Shown in pieces: positions 1 to 27,200 of a DNA stretch of 64,000 nucleotides. The notes below the pieces were generated by a model. The model worked only from the letters and a program-made list of their open reading frames with translations. It was not told the origin of the DNA and did not search any database. Made by a program: the position numbers and the translations under genes. This DNA is from Kutzneria viridogrisea (GTDB lineage: Bacteria > Actinomycetota > Actinomycetes > Mycobacteriales > Pseudonocardiaceae), in contig JACJID010000002.1 in NCBI GenBank assembly GCA_014138725.1, forward strand, positions 386,001 to 450,000. Reading direction: 5' to 3'. Within the stretch, counting starts at the first letter, position 1. Each line of letters begins with the position of its first letter.

Positions 1-854
1 GCGTCGGACAGGCGCTCCAGCAGCAGCATGCCGACGCCCTCGGACCAGCCGGTGCCATCGGCGTTGTCGGAGAAGGACTTGCAGCGCCCGTCGCGGGCGA
101 GCCCGCGCTGGCGGCTGAACTCCACGAAGGTGCCCGGCGAGGACATGACCGTCACACCACCGGCCAGCGCCAGCGTGCATTCCCCCTTGCGCAGGGCCTG
201 CGCGGCCCAGTGCAGTGCGACCAAAGAGGACGAACAGGCGGTGTCCACCGTGACGGCAGGACCTTCCAGGCCCAGGGTGTAGGCCACGCGGCCGGAGGCG
301 ATGCTGGCCGCACCGCCGTTGCCGAGGTAGCCCTCCAGGCCCTCCGGCACCTTGTCCAGGCGGGCGGTGTAGTCGTGGTACATCACCCCGGCGAACACGC
401 CGGTCTGGCTGCCGCGCACGGCCTCCGGCACGATCCCGGCGTGCTCGAAGGCCTCCCAGGACGCCTCCAGCAGCAGCCGCTGCTGTGGGTCGGTGGCCAT
501 CGCCTCGCGCGGGCTCATCCCGAAGAACTCCGGGTCGAACAGCGCCGCGTCGTGCAGGAACCCGCCCTGCGTGGTGTAGGTCGTGCCCTGGTGGTCGGGG
601 TCGGGGTGGTAGAGCGAGGCCACGTCCCAGCCCCGGTCCTCGGGGAAGGAGGAGACGGCGTCAGTGCCCTGCGAGACGAGCCGCCACAGGTCCTGCGGGG
701 AGCGGACCCCGCCGGGGTAGCGGCAGCTCATGCCGACGATGGCGATCGGCTCGCGATCAGCGGACTGGACCTCCTGCAGGCGCTGGCGGGTCCTGGTGAG
801 GTCCGCCGTCACCTTCTTCAGGTAGTCCCTGAGCTTCTGCTCACTGTCACTCAT
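1..854 (-). CDS. Type I modular polyketide synthase, N-terminal part (docking domain and ketosynthase), truncated by the window edge
   Basis: This is the fourth PKS gene in transcription order, and only its first 284 codons are inside the window. It starts [19 protein letters not shown], a DEBS-like N-terminal coiled-coil docking helix (residues 1-32). A ketosynthase follows from [16 protein letters not shown], with the active-site cysteine in [14 protein letters not shown] near residue 205. The catalytic histidines and everything downstream lie beyond the left edge. The ATG at 854 is chosen because it gives the standard docking-domain start; the nearest purine-rich stretch (GAGGGAG) is rather far upstream. 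The gene begins 20 nt after the stop of the preceding PKS, so the two are surely co-transcribed. The docking helix should accept the chain from the C-terminal [13 protein letters not shown] tail of that protein. Confidence 0.96.
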   Translation of the reverse strand, partial: MSDSEQKLRDYLKKVTADLTRTRQRLQEVQSADREPIAIVGMSCRYPGGVRSPQDLWRLVSQGTDAVSSFPEDRGWDVASLYHPDPDHQGTTYTTQGGFLHDAALFDPEFFGMSPREAMATDPQQRLLLEASWEAFEHAGIVPEAVRGSQTGVFAGVMYHDYTARLDKVPEGLEGYLGNGGAASIASGRVAYTLGLEGPAVTVDTACSSSLVALHWAAQALRKGECTLALAGGVTVMSSPGTFVEFSRQRGLARDGRCKSFSDNADGTGWSEGVGMLLLERLSD

Positions 855-874
855 CGCCAATCCATCCCACTCCC

Positions 875-3800
875 TCAGGAGATCCCGAGCTCGTTGTCGA
901 TGAAGTCGAACAGGTCGTCGTCGGTCGCCGAATCGATCTTGTCGGTGACCGCGTCGCCCTCGTGCTCCCCCAGTCGTGCCAACAACTCCTGCAACCGACG
1001 CGCCAACCCGGTGCGGGCCTGTTCGTCCTCGGCGATGCGCGGCAGCGCCAGCTCCACCCGGCTGAGCTCCTCGGCCACCGAGGGCACGGCGTCCCCGGTG
1101 TCCTCGGCCAGGCCCTCGGCGAGGAACCTCGCCAGCGGTCCGGGGGCCGGGTAGTCGAACAGCAGCGTCGCCGGGAGCTTCAGCCCGGTGGCCGCGGTGA
1201 GCCGGTTGCGCAGCTCCACCGCGGTCAGCGAGTCGAACCCGAGGTCCATGAACCCGCGACCGGCCTCCACCGCCGTGGACTCGGCGTACCCGAGCACGGC
1301 GGCGGCCTCCGCGCAGACGAAGGCCAGCAGCGCCTTGTCCCGCTCCGCGGGCGACTTGGCGGCCAGCTCACGGCGGAACCGGTCACCCGAACCGTCCACA
1401 GTGGCCGTACGCCGGGCGGGCGTGCGCACCAGGCCGCGGAACATGGAGCCGCTGAGCGCGGTCGTGTCCAGCTTGGCGGGCACCAGGGTCGCGTGCTCCG
1501 AAGCGGACAGTGCGTCGAACAGGGCGAGACCGTCCTGAGTGGACAGCGGGAGCACGCCGCCGCGCTGCATGCGGGACCGGTCGGCCTCGCTGAGCTGCTC
1601 GGTCATGCTGCTGTCCTCGGCCCACATGCCCCAGGCCAGGGACACCGCGGGCAGCCCCTCGGCACGGCGTCGCACGGCCAGGGCGTCCAGGAAAGCGTTG
1701 GCAGCCGCGTAGTTGCCCTGCCCGGGGCTGCCGGTCGTACCCGCCAGCGAGGAGAACAGCACGAACGCGGACAGCTCGCGGTCGCGGGTCAGCTCGTGCA
1801 GGTGCAGTGCCGCGTCCGCCTTGGGGCGCAACACGGTGTCGACCCGCTCCGGGGTCAACGAGGTCAGCACACCGTCGTCCAGGGTGCCCGCGAGGTGCAC
1901 GACCGCGTCCAGGTCGGTGACCCGGTCCAGCAGGTCGGCGACCTGCTCGCGGACCGCCACGTCGCAGGCGGCTGCCTCGACCTCGGCGCCCAGCCCGGTC
2001 AGCTCGGCGACCAGTTCCGGTGCGGGGCCGCGACGGCTGGCCAGCACGAGCTTGCGCGCGCCGCGCTCGGTGACCAGGTGACGTGCCACCAGGCTGCCGA
2101 TCGTGCCGCTCGCACCGGTGATCAGCACGGTGCCGCGCGGTTCCCACCGCGTGCCGGGCACCTCGGTGCGGACCAGACGGGCCGCGTGCAGCACGCCGTC
2201 ACGGACCAGCACCTGCGGCTCACCGCTGGCGATGGCCGCGTGCAGCGCGTCGGCACCGGGCTCGTCCACGTCGATGAGCACGAACCGGTCCGGGTTCTCC
2301 GACTGGGCGGAGCGGATCAGGCCCCACACCGGCGCCGCGTCCAGGTCGGCGAGGTCCGGGCCCGCGGCGCCCCTGGTGACGAACACCAGCTTGGCCTCGG
2401 CGAACTTCTCCTCGGCCAGGAAGCCCTTGGCCAACTCCAGCGCACGGTAGGCGTTGCCGCGCAGGTCACCGGTCAGGCCGACGAGTACCACGTCCGGCAG
2501 TGAGTCCACATCGGACAGTTCCGCGAAGGACTCGGCGGACAGCGCGACGGCCAGCTTGAGCTGGTCGTCCCCGACCACCGCCCAGTGCCCGGTGTCGGCG
2601 GCCGAAGCAGAGATCACCGGCCAGTCGACCCGGTAGAGCGGGGCCAGCTCGGCGGTGGAGATCTCACGCAGCACCAAGGAGTTCGCGGTCAGCACGGGCT
2701 GCCCGGACTCGTCGTGCACGGTCAGCGACAGGGTTTCGGGCCCGGTCAGCGAGACCTTCACGCGCAGGCTGGACGCGCCGCTGGCGTGCAGGGACACCCC
2801 GCTCCAGGAGAACGGCAGCTTCGCGGGCGCGGACCCGTCCTCGGCCCGCAGCGCCACGGACTGCACGGCCGCGTCGAGCAGCGCCGGGTGCAGGCCGAAC
2901 CGGGCCGCCGCGCTCTGCGGCACGCTGACCTCTGCGTAGACGTCCTCACCCTGCCGCCATGCGGCCCGCAAGCCCTGGAACAGCGGGCCGTAGGCGTAGC
3001 CCCTGGCGGCGTAGTTGTCGTAGAACTCGCTGACGTCCACGGGCTGCGCGCCGGTCGGCGGCCAGGTGGTCAGCGGTTCGGTGTCAATCTGCCCGGGGCT
3101 GAGCAGGCCGGTGGCGTGCTGGGTCCAGGGCACGTCCTCACCCTCGGCGCGGGAGTAGATGCCCAGCTGGCGGTTGCCCGTGGCGTCGGGAGCGCCGACC
3201 GTCACCTGGAGCACGAGCGCGCCCTGTTCGGGCAGCACGATCGGCGCGGCCAGGGTCAGCTCCTCCACCAGCCCGCAGCCCACCTGGTCGGCGGCGCGCA
3301 CGGCCAGTTCGAGGAAGGCCGTGCCGGGCAGCAGGACGCGGCCGAGCACCTCGTGGTCGGCGAGCCAGGGGTGGGTCCGCAGCGACAGGCGCCCGGTGAG
3401 CAGGTAGCCGTCCGAGTCGGCGACGGGCACGGCCGCGCCGAGCAGCGGGTGGTCGGCCGCGATCAACCCGGCGGTGGACACGTCGCCCGCGCCGCCCGGG
3501 GTCGGCCAGTACCACTGGCGCTGGAACGGGTAGGTCGGCAGGCCCACGCGCTGACCAGCACCGATGTACCGCGCGTAGTCCACGGTGGCGCCCGAGACGT
3601 GCAGCTGGGCAAGGGCCAAACCGAGAGCAGTGCTCTCGTCACGGTCCTTGCGCTGCGCGGGCACGACCACGCTGTCCTCGGGCAGGAAGGCGGCGGCCAT
3701 GGCGGCGAGCACGCTGGTCGGGCCGATCTCCAGGTACCGGGTCACCCCGTGCTCGGCCAGCCAGGTCGTGCCCTGGTGGAAGCGGACGGCCTCGCGCACG

Positions 3801-6139
3801 TGCCGCACCCAGTAGCCGGGAGTTGCCAGGTCAGGGGCGGGGGCGCCGGTCAGGTTGGACACGACAGACAGCCGCGGAGGGGCGTACTCCAGTCCCTCCG
3901 CGACCTCGGCGAACTCAGCCAGCATCGCGTCCATACGGGGCGAGTGAAACGCATGACTGACCCGCAAACGCCTAGACTTTCGATCGAGTTGCTCGACGGC
4001 GGCCAGCACGGCCTGCTCGTCACCGGAGAGCACCACGGAGGTCGGGCCGTTCAGCGCGGCGATCGACACACCCTCGCTGAGCAGCGGCAACACCTCCTCC
4101 TCGGTGGCCTGCACGGCGACCATGGCCCCGCCGGTGGGCAGCGCCTGCATGAGCCGGCCGCGGGCGGCGACCAGTTGGCAGGCGTCGGCCAGGGAGAAGA
4201 CCCCGGCCACGTGTGCGGCGGCCAGCTCGCCGATGGAGTGGCCCACCAGGTAGTCCGTCGTAACGCCAAACGACTCGATTAGGCGATACAGGGCGACCTC
4301 GAAGGCAAACAGGGCGCACTGCGTGTACTCGGTCTGGTCCAGCAACTCGGAGTCGCCGAACATGACGTCCTTCAGATCGTTGGAGAAGTGCGCGAGCACC
4401 TCGTCCAAAGCTCCAGCGAACGTTGGAAAAGCCTGGTAGAGCTCCCGTCCCATGCCCGCGCGCTGCGCACCCTGCCCGGAGAACAGGAAGGCCGTGCGCC
4501 CCTCGGCGGCCACGCCGGTCACCAGGTCCTGCGCGGACTCGCCCGCCGCGAGGGCGGCCAGCGCCTCGGGCGCCAGCACGACCGCGCGGTGCTCGAAGGT
4601 GGAGCGGGTCGTGGCCAGCGAGTGGGCCACATCCACCGGCCGCAGGTCGCCAACGGCGGACTGGAGCCGCTGCGCCTGCTCGCGCAGCGCACTGGCCGTC
4701 CGCGCGGACAGCACCCACGGGGTGGGGCCCTCGTGTTCGGCGGGCTCGGCCGCCTCGACCAGCGGCGGTTCCTCGATGATCGCGTGCGCGTTCGTGCCGC
4801 TCACTCCGAAGGAGGACACGCCCGCGCGGCGGTTCGGACCGGTCCACGGCACGGCCGAGTTCAGCAGCCGCACATCACCCGCGGTCCAGTCCACGTGGGT
4901 GGACGGGGTCTCAGCGTAGAGCGTGGGCGGCAGCACCCCGTGCCGCATGGCCTCGACGATCTTGATGACCCCGGCGACCCCGGAGGCCGCCTGCGTGTGG
5001 CCGATATTGGACTTCACCGAGCCCAGCCACAGGGGCCGCTCGCGGTCCTTGCCGTAGGTGGTGAGCAGGGCCTGGGCCTCGATCGGGTCGCCCAGCGAGG
5101 TGCCGGTGCCGTGCGCCTCCACCACGTCGATCTCGGCCGCGGACAGGCTCGCGTTGCTCAGCGCCTGGCGGATCACCCGCTGCTGGGACGGACCGTTCGG
5201 GGCGGTCAGGCCGTTCGAGGCGCCGTCCTGGTTCACGGCGGAACCCCGCACCACCGCCAGGACCGGGTAGCCCAGCCGCTGCGCCTCGGAAAGCCTTGCC
5301 AGCACGAGCATGCCCACGCCCTCGGCGAGGCCGATGCCGTCGGCCTCGTCGGAGAAGGCCTTGCAGTGCCCGTCCTCGGCCAGCCCGCGCTGGCGGCTGA
5401 AGCCGATGATCGCGCCGGGGGTGGACATCACCGCGATACCACCGGCCAGGGCGAGCGTGCACTCCTGCTGGCGCAGCGACTGGCACGCCAGGTGCAGCGC
5501 CACCAGTGAGGAGGAGCAGGCCGTGTCCATGGTGAGGGCCGGTCCCTCCAGGCCCAGCGTGTAGGCGATGCGGCCGGAGGCCACGCTGCCCGCGTTGCTG
5601 GTGATCAAGTGGCCTTCGGTGTCATCGGCCGCGTGATCGGCGTCGGCGCCGTAGTCGTGGAAGGACATGCCAACGAACACGCCGGACTTGCTGCCCTGCA
5701 AGGAGACCGGGTCGATGCCCGCCCGCTCCAGCGCCTCCCAGGAGGTCTCCAGCAACAGCCGCTGCTGGGCGTCCATGGCCAGGGCCTCGCGCGGGGAGAT
5801 GCCGAAGAAGCCCGCGTCGAACTCGCCCGCGTCGTGCAGGAAGCCGCCCTTGGCCGAGTACGTGGTGCCCGGGTGGTCGGGGTCGGGGTGGTACAGCCCG
5901 TCCACGTCCCAGCCGCGGTTGACCGGCAGGCCGGTGATCGCATCACCGCCCGCGGCGACCAGGTCCCACAGCTGCTCGGGGCTGTGCACCCCGCCGGGGT
6001 AGCGGCAGGCCATTCCCACGATGGCCACCGGTTCCTTGGCGGCCTCGTGCAGTTCGCGGTTCTGCTGGCGCAGCGACTCGATCTGCTTGACCGCCGAACG
6101 CAGCGCCTGCACGACCTGGTCGTTGGCGGCACCAGTCAT
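875..6139 (-). CDS. Type I modular polyketide synthase, one module (KS-AT-DH-KR-ACP)
   Basis: A single-module PKS of 1754 residues. Domains in order: N-terminal coiled-coil docking helix (residues 1-36), KS (38-460), AT (from about 546), DH (from about 896), KR (from about 1335), ACP (serine near 1633, [11 protein letters not shown]) and a C-terminal docking region ending [13 protein letters not shown]. The AT has GHSIGE and HAFH, the malonyl-CoA signature. The DH has the motif [10 protein letters not shown] and the downstream Asp. The KR has [11 protein letters not shown] (B-type) and the Ser/Tyr pair. There is no ER. The module should therefore add malonate and leave an alkene. The start at 6139 is preferred over an in-frame GTG at 6163 because AAGGAG lies 8 nt upstream. 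The docking helix ([20 protein letters not shown]) belongs to a different class from those of the other three PKS proteins here. The gene lies 29 nt downstream of the three-module PKS. Confidence 0.97.
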   Translation of the reverse strand: MTGAANDQVVQALRSAVKQIESLRQQNRELHEAAKEPVAIVGMACRYPGGVHSPEQLWDLVAAGGDAITGLPVNRGWDVDGLYHPDPDHPGTTYSAKGGFLHDAGEFDAGFFGISPREALAMDAQQRLLLETSWEALERAGIDPVSLQGSKSGVFVGMSFHDYGADADHAADDTEGHLITSNAGSVASGRIAYTLGLEGPALTMDTACSSSLVALHLACQSLRQQECTLALAGGIAVMSTPGAIIGFSRQRGLAEDGHCKAFSDEADGIGLAEGVGMLVLARLSEAQRLGYPVLAVVRGSAVNQDGASNGLTAPNGPSQQRVIRQALSNASLSAAEIDVVEAHGTGTSLGDPIEAQALLTTYGKDRERPLWLGSVKSNIGHTQAASGVAGVIKIVEAMRHGVLPPTLYAETPSTHVDWTAGDVRLLNSAVPWTGPNRRAGVSSFGVSGTNAHAIIEEPPLVEAAEPAEHEGPTPWVLSARTASALREQAQRLQSAVGDLRPVDVAHSLATTRSTFEHRAVVLAPEALAALAAGESAQDLVTGVAAEGRTAFLFSGQGAQRAGMGRELYQAFPTFAGALDEVLAHFSNDLKDVMFGDSELLDQTEYTQCALFAFEVALYRLIESFGVTTDYLVGHSIGELAAAHVAGVFSLADACQLVAARGRLMQALPTGGAMVAVQATEEEVLPLLSEGVSIAALNGPTSVVLSGDEQAVLAAVEQLDRKSRRLRVSHAFHSPRMDAMLAEFAEVAEGLEYAPPRLSVVSNLTGAPAPDLATPGYWVRHVREAVRFHQGTTWLAEHGVTRYLEIGPTSVLAAMAAAFLPEDSVVVPAQRKDRDESTALGLALAQLHVSGATVDYARYIGAGQRVGLPTYPFQRQWYWPTPGGAGDVSTAGLIAADHPLLGAAVPVADSDGYLLTGRLSLRTHPWLADHEVLGRVLLPGTAFLELAVRAADQVGCGLVEELTLAAPIVLPEQGALVLQVTVGAPDATGNRQLGIYSRAEGEDVPWTQHATGLLSPGQIDTEPLTTWPPTGAQPVDVSEFYDNYAARGYAYGPLFQGLRAAWRQGEDVYAEVSVPQSAAARFGLHPALLDAAVQSVALRAEDGSAPAKLPFSWSGVSLHASGASSLRVKVSLTGPETLSLTVHDESGQPVLTANSLVLREISTAELAPLYRVDWPVISASAADTGHWAVVGDDQLKLAVALSAESFAELSDVDSLPDVVLVGLTGDLRGNAYRALELAKGFLAEEKFAEAKLVFVTRGAAGPDLADLDAAPVWGLIRSAQSENPDRFVLIDVDEPGADALHAAIASGEPQVLVRDGVLHAARLVRTEVPGTRWEPRGTVLITGASGTIGSLVARHLVTERGARKLVLASRRGPAPELVAELTGLGAEVEAAACDVAVREQVADLLDRVTDLDAVVHLAGTLDDGVLTSLTPERVDTVLRPKADAALHLHELTRDRELSAFVLFSSLAGTTGSPGQGNYAAANAFLDALAVRRRAEGLPAVSLAWGMWAEDSSMTEQLSEADRSRMQRGGVLPLSTQDGLALFDALSASEHATLVPAKLDTTALSGSMFRGLVRTPARRTATVDGSGDRFRRELAAKSPAERDKALLAFVCAEAAAVLGYAESTAVEAGRGFMDLGFDSLTAVELRNRLTAATGLKLPATLLFDYPAPGPLARFLAEGLAEDTGDAVPSVAEELSRVELALPRIAEDEQARTGLARRLQELLARLGEHEGDAVTDKIDSATDDDLFDFIDNELGIS
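1100..6028 (-). other. PKS module 7: KS, AT (malonyl), DH, KR (B-type), ACP
   Basis: Seen in the sequence: KS cysteine in [12 protein letters not shown], His in [13 protein letters not shown] and [12 protein letters not shown] with GHSIGE and [14 protein letters not shown] with H..G....P; KR with [20 protein letters not shown] and [14 protein letters not shown] serine in LGFDSL. Prediction from family knowledge: malonyl extension, B-type ketoreduction, dehydration to an alkene, normally E. The module count begins with the first complete module in this window and is not the biosynthetic number. Confidence 0.9.
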
Positions 6140-6168
6140 GACCTGATCTCCTTCTCGGGGCACTTCAC

Positions 6169-21153
<14,985 letters not shown>

Positions 21154-21213
21154 CCGATATTCCCCTGTGTCGCGTCGGCCGTGGGACGAACCCGCGCTGG
21201 CCCTAACGCGGGG

Positions 21214-24200
21214 TCATCCGAACTCCCTGTCGATGAAGTCGAAGAGCTCGTCGGTGGTGGCGCCCTCCAGCTTGTCGGCCGCAGTGGCACCGTCCTTCCG
21301 CTCCGCGACCTCGGTCAACCTGGCCAGCATGGTCCGAAGACGGGCGGTGATCATGGCGTGGGCGTCATCCTCTGGGGAAACTGCTGAAATCGCGGCGTCG
21401 ATCCGGTCCAGCTCCCCCAGCAGGGCCTGGTCGGCGTCCACGGCCCCGCCCAGCTCCCCGAACAGGTGCCCGGCCAGGGCGGTGGGGGTCGGGTAGTCGA
21501 ACAGGGTGGTGGCGGGCAGCCGCAGCTCGGTGAGGGTGCTCAGCCGGTTGCGCAGCTCCACCGCGGTCAGCGAGTCGAAGCCCAGCTCCATGAACCCGCG
21601 CTCGGCCGGTACGGCCTCGGGCGAGCCGTAGCCGAGCACGGCCGCTGCCTCCGCACGCACCACGTCGAGCAGCAGCTGCTCCTGCTCGGCCACGGCCGTC
21701 GCGGCGAGCCTTTCGCGTAGCGAGGTCCCGGCCGCACTGCTGGCCGTGCGCCGCGTGGCGGTGGCTGTGCCGCTGACCAGGCCACGCAGCATCGGGGCGA
21801 CAGTGCCGCCACGCAGCCGTGCGGTGTTCAGCCGGATCGGCACGACCACGGGCTCGTAGCCGTGGCGTGCGGTGTCGAACAGCTTCAGGCCGTCAGCGGT
21901 GCTGAACGCCTCCACACCCGAGCGGGCCATGCGCTGCATGTCGCCCTCGGTGAGCGCCGTGGCCATGCCCGCTTCGGCCCACGGGCCCCAGGCCAGCGAG
22001 GTCGCTGGCAGGCCCTGTGCCCTGCGGTGCTGGGCGAAGGCGTCCAGGAACACGTTGGCCGCCGCGTAGTTGCTCTGCCCCGCGTTGCCCAGCACACCGG
22101 CCGCGGAGGAGAACGTCACGAACATGGACAGATCGGCGCCCGCGGTGAGTTCGTGCAGGTTGACCACGGCGTCGACCTTGGGCCGCAGCACCTTGTCCAC
22201 CCGCTGCCCGTCCAGGGCCACGATCACGCCGTCGTCCACGACACCGGCCGTGTGCACCACCCCGGTGAGCCGCACGCCGTCCAGCACGGCGGCCAGTGCG
22301 TCCCGGTCGGCCACGTCGCAGGCCGCGATCCGCACGGTGGCGCCGAGCTCGATGAGTTCGGCGGCCAGCTCGGGGGCGGATCCGCGGCGGCTGAGCAGCA
22401 GCAGGTCGCGTGCCCCGTGCTCGGTGACCAGGTGCCGGGCCACCTCGGCGCCCAGCCCGCCGGTACCGCCCGTGACCAGCACGGTCCCGTCCGGGTCCAG
22501 CGGCACGGGCATGGTCAGCACGACCTTGCCCACGTGCTTGGCCTGGCTGACGAACCGGAACGCCTCCGGCGCACGACGCACGTCCCACGAGAGCACCGGT
22601 AGCGGCTTGAGAGCACCGCTCTCCAACAGCTCCAGGATCTCGGTGAGGATCTCGCCGATCCGGTCGGTCCCGGCATCGCCCAGGTCGAAGGACCGGTAGG
22701 TCACCCCTGCCGGGTCGCGCAGGTCGGTCTTGCCCATCTCGATGAACCGGCCACCCGGCTTGAGAAGCCGCAACGAGGCATCGATGAAGTCACCGGCCAG
22801 GGAGTTGAGCACCACGTCCACGCCAGCGGCGAACTGCTGCTCAAATTCCAAAGTTCGTGAGGACGCAAGATGCTCAGACCTCACGCCCAATGCCCGCACG
22901 GCGTCCCACTTGCCCGCACTCGCCGTGCCGTACACGGTGGCACCGAGGTGCTGGGCGATCTGCACGGCAGCCATGCCCACACCACCGGCCGCCGAGTGCA
23001 CCAGGATCGACTCGCCGCGCTTGAGCCCGGCGAGGTCGACCAGGGCGAAGTAGGCGGTCAGGAAGGCGATCGGCGCCGAGGCGGCCTCGGTGAACGACCA
23101 GCCCCGCGGCATGCGCACGACCGCGCGCCGGTCCACGGTCACCAGCGGGCCGAACCCGCCGCTGACCATGCCCATGACGCGGTCGCCGGGGGCCAGGTCG
23201 GTGACGTCGGCGGCCACCTCGGTGATCACACCCGCGGCCTCCAGGCCCATCGGCCCCGCCTCGCCCGGGTACATGCCCAGCGCGTTGAGCACGTCGCGGA
23301 AGTTCAGGCCGGAGGCACGGACCGACACCCGCACGTGGCCGGGGGCCAGCGGCGCCTCCGCCTCGGGCGCGGGCAGGAAGCGCAGGTTGTCCAGGCTGCC
23401 CTTGTCGGTGGAGTCCAGCCGCCACGCCCCGTGCTCGGGCACGGTGAGGTTGCCGGTGGCGACCCGGGCCAGGCGGCCCGCGTGCACCACGCCGTCGCGG
23501 ATGAGCACCTGTGGCTCGCCCGCCGCGACAGCACCCGGCAGCGCCTCCACGGAGGACTGCTCGTCGTCCACGTCGACCAGCAGGAACCGGTCCGGGTTCT
23601 CCGACTGGGCGGAACGGATCAGGCCCCACAGCGGGGCGTAGGCCAGGTCGCGGATGTCCTCGCCGACGGCGCGGCGCGTGACGAACACCAGCTTGGACTC
23701 GGCGAACCGCTGCTCGGCCAGCCAGGTCTGCACCAGGTCCAGCACGGCGTGGATCTTGGTCCGCACATCGGTGGCCAGGTGGCCGGTGGCCTCCCCGTTG
23801 GCCACCAGCGGCAGCAGCACGGTGTCCGCGGTGACCTCGGCGAGGTCGGCGGCGGAGTCGATGCCGAGTGCGGCGGCCAGCTTGAGGTTGTCGTGGCCGA
23901 GCACGGTCCAGCCCGCGGTGGGCTCCGCCGCCGCCACGGGCAGCGCGGTCCAGTCGACCCGGTAGAGCGAGTCGCGCTGCGCGGTCTGGATGCTGGTGAC
24001 CTCGCGGAGCACCAGTGACTCCACGGTGGCCACGGGCTGGCCCGCGGCGTCGCAGACGGTCAGCGCGAGCGTCTCGCCGCCGGTCTTGGCCAGCCTGACC
24101 CGCAGGGTGGTGGCGCCGGTGGCGTGCAGCGAGGCACCGGTCCACGAGAACGGCAGCCTGGGCCGGTCACCGCCCTCCAGCGGCACGAACACCAGTGCCT

Positions 24201-27200
24201 GGAGTGCGGCGTCCAGCAGGGCCGGGTGCAGGCCGAAGTTGACGGACTGGAGTCCGCTTGGCAGTTCGACCTCGGCGAGCACGTCGTCTCCGCTGCGCCA
24301 AGCGGACCGCAGTCCGCGGAAGGCGGGGCCGTAACCCACGCTGCCCGGGCGGTCGTAGAAGTCGCCGACCTCGATCGGCTCGGCGCCCGCGGGCGGCCAC
24401 ACGGTGAGCTGCTCGGTGGGCGCTACCGGCTCCGGGGCGAGCGTGCCGCTGGCGTGCAGGGTCCACGGCTGGTCCTCGGCCGGGCGGGAGTGCACGGTGA
24501 TCGGCCGGGTCCCGGACTCGTCGGGACCGCCGAGCACGAGTTGGACCTGGACCCCGCCGCGTTCCGGCAGCACCAGCGGCGCTGCCAGGGTCAGCTCCTC
24601 CACCTGCCCGCAGCCCACCTGGTCACCGGCGCGGACCGCCAACTCCAGGAAGCCGGTGCCGGGGAACAGGATGCTGCCCATGATCGAGTGGTCGGCGAGC
24701 CAGGGCTGGGTCTGCGTGGAGAGTCGGCCGGTGAACACGACCCCGTCCGAGTCAGCCAGCGCCACGGCGGCACCCAACAACGGGTGATCGGTCGCGGTCA
24801 GGCCCAGGCCACTCGCATCGCCGGTGCCGGAGGTGCTGTCCAGCCAGTAGCGCTGTCGCTGGAACGGGTAGGTCGGCAGGTCCACACGGCGTGCACCGGT
24901 GCCGTCGAAGTAGCGCGCCCAGTCGACCGGGACGCCGTTGACGTGCAGCGTGGCCAAAGCCGTCACGAACGCCGTGGACTCGTCACGGTTCTTACGCAAC
25001 GCGGGAACAGCCACGCCATTCGAGACCATCGCGGAAAGCACACCGTCCGGCCCCAACTCCAAGAACCGCGTAACGCCCTGCTCTTCCAAGTACTGCACGC
25101 CCTGGTGGAACCGCACAGCCTCACGCACGTGCCGCACCCAGTACTCAGCAGTGGTCGGATCACCCTCGGTGTTACCCACCACCGGGATCTGCGGCTCGCT
25201 GTAGGACAACTCGGCGGCGATGCGCCCGAACTCCGCCAACATCGGGTCCATCAACGGGGAGTGGAACGCGTGGCTGACAGTCAGGCGCCGGGTCTTGCGG
25301 TCGGTGAAGTTTGCGACCACGGTCTCAACCGCGTCCACCTCACCAGAGACCACGACCGAGTCCGGACCGTTGATCGCCGCGATCGACACCCGGTCACTCA
25401 GATGCGGCAGCACCTCGTCCTCAGTCGCCTGAATCGCGACCATCGCCCCGCCACTGGGCAACGCACCCATCAACCGACCACGAGCCGCCACCAAACGAGC
25501 CGCATCCGCCAACGACAGAATGCCCGCCACATGAGCAGCCGCCAACTCACCAATCGAATGCCCGATCAAGTAATCCGGCGTAACGCCAAACGACTCCGTA
25601 AGCCGATACAGCGCCACCTCAACCGCAAACAACGCAGCCTGCGTGTACTCAGTCTGATTCAACAGCTCCGACTCACCAAACATCACCTCACGCAGAGGCA
25701 GATCAAAGTGAGCCAACACAGCGTCGAGAGCATCAGCGAACACCGGGAACGCCTCATACAACTCACGACCCATACCCGCACGCTGCGAACCCTGACCAGA
25801 GAACAGGAACGCGGTCAGCCCGGAACCGGCGAGCCCGGTCACCTCATTCTGTCCGAACAGGACAGTCCGGTGCTCGAGCAGGGCACGTGAGGTGGCCAGC
25901 GAGTAGCCAAGGTCGACCAGTGCGGCGTCCACGGCCCGCACCTGGGCGACCTGCTCCCGCAGAGCCTCCTCGCTGCGCGCTGACACGACCAGCGGCACGA
26001 TCGGCAGCTCACCGCTGACCGTCGTGGCCTGCTCGACGACCGGAGCCTGCTCGATGATGACGTGCGCGTTGGTGCCGCTGACCCCGAAGGCCGAGACGCC
26101 CGCACGGCGCGGGTGACCGTTCTGCCGCCACGGCACCTCGTCGGTGAGCAGCCGCACGTCCCCGCGCGTCCAGTCCACGTGCGAGGTCGGCTCGCTGACG
26201 TGCAGGGTGCGGGGCAGCAGCTCGTGGTTGAGCGCCTGCACCATCTTGATCACGCCCGCGACGCCCGCGGCGGACTGGGTGTGGCCGATGTTGGACTTGA
26301 TCGAACCGATCCACAGCGGCTCGGACCGGTCCTGGCCGTAGGTGGCCAGCAAGGCCTGCGCCTCGATCGGGTCACCGAGGGCGGTGCCGGTGCCGTGCGC
26401 CTCGACAGCGTCCACATCGGACGGTTGCAGACCTGCGTTGGCCAGTGCGGCGCGGATGACCCGCTGCTGCGAAGGACCGTTCGGCGCGCTCAGGCCGTTG
26501 GAGGCGCCGTCCTGGTTCACGGCCGAGCCGCGCAGCAGGGCCAGCACCGGGTAGCCGAGGCGCTGGGCGTCGGACAGCCTGGCCAGCAGCACCACGCCGA
26601 TGCCCTCGCCCCAACCGGTGCCGTCGGCGTCCTCGGAGAAGGCCTTGCACCGGCCGTCCGCGGCCATGCCGCCCTGCCTGCCGAACTCGGCGAAGGCGCC
26701 CGGCGTGACCATGACGCTGACACCACCGGCCAGCGCCAGGGTGCTCTCCCCGGAGCGCAGTGACTGCGCCGCCAGGTGCAGTGCCACCAGCGAGGAGGAG
26801 CAGGCCGTGTCCACGGTGACGGCGGGGCCCTCAAGGCCCAGCGTGTAGGCGACGCGGCCGGAGACCACGGCGCCGGAGCTGCCCGTCAGCAGGTGCCCCT
26901 GCACCTCCTCGGCCGGGTCGACCAGACCACCGCCGTAGCCCTGGGTCGCGCAGCCGACGAAGACGCCGGTGTGGCTGCCCTTCATGCTGTGCGGGTCGAT
27001 GCCCGCGCGCTCGAAGGCCTCCCAGGAGGTCTCCAGCAACAGCCGCTGCTGCGGGTCCATCGCCAGGGCCTCACGCGGGGAGATGCCAAAGAAGGCCGGG
27101 TCGAACTCCGCCGCGTCGTAGACGAATCCGCCCGCGTGGGCGTAGTTGCCGTTGAGGTTGTCGATGTCCCAGGAGCGGTCGGTGGGGAACGCGGACAGCG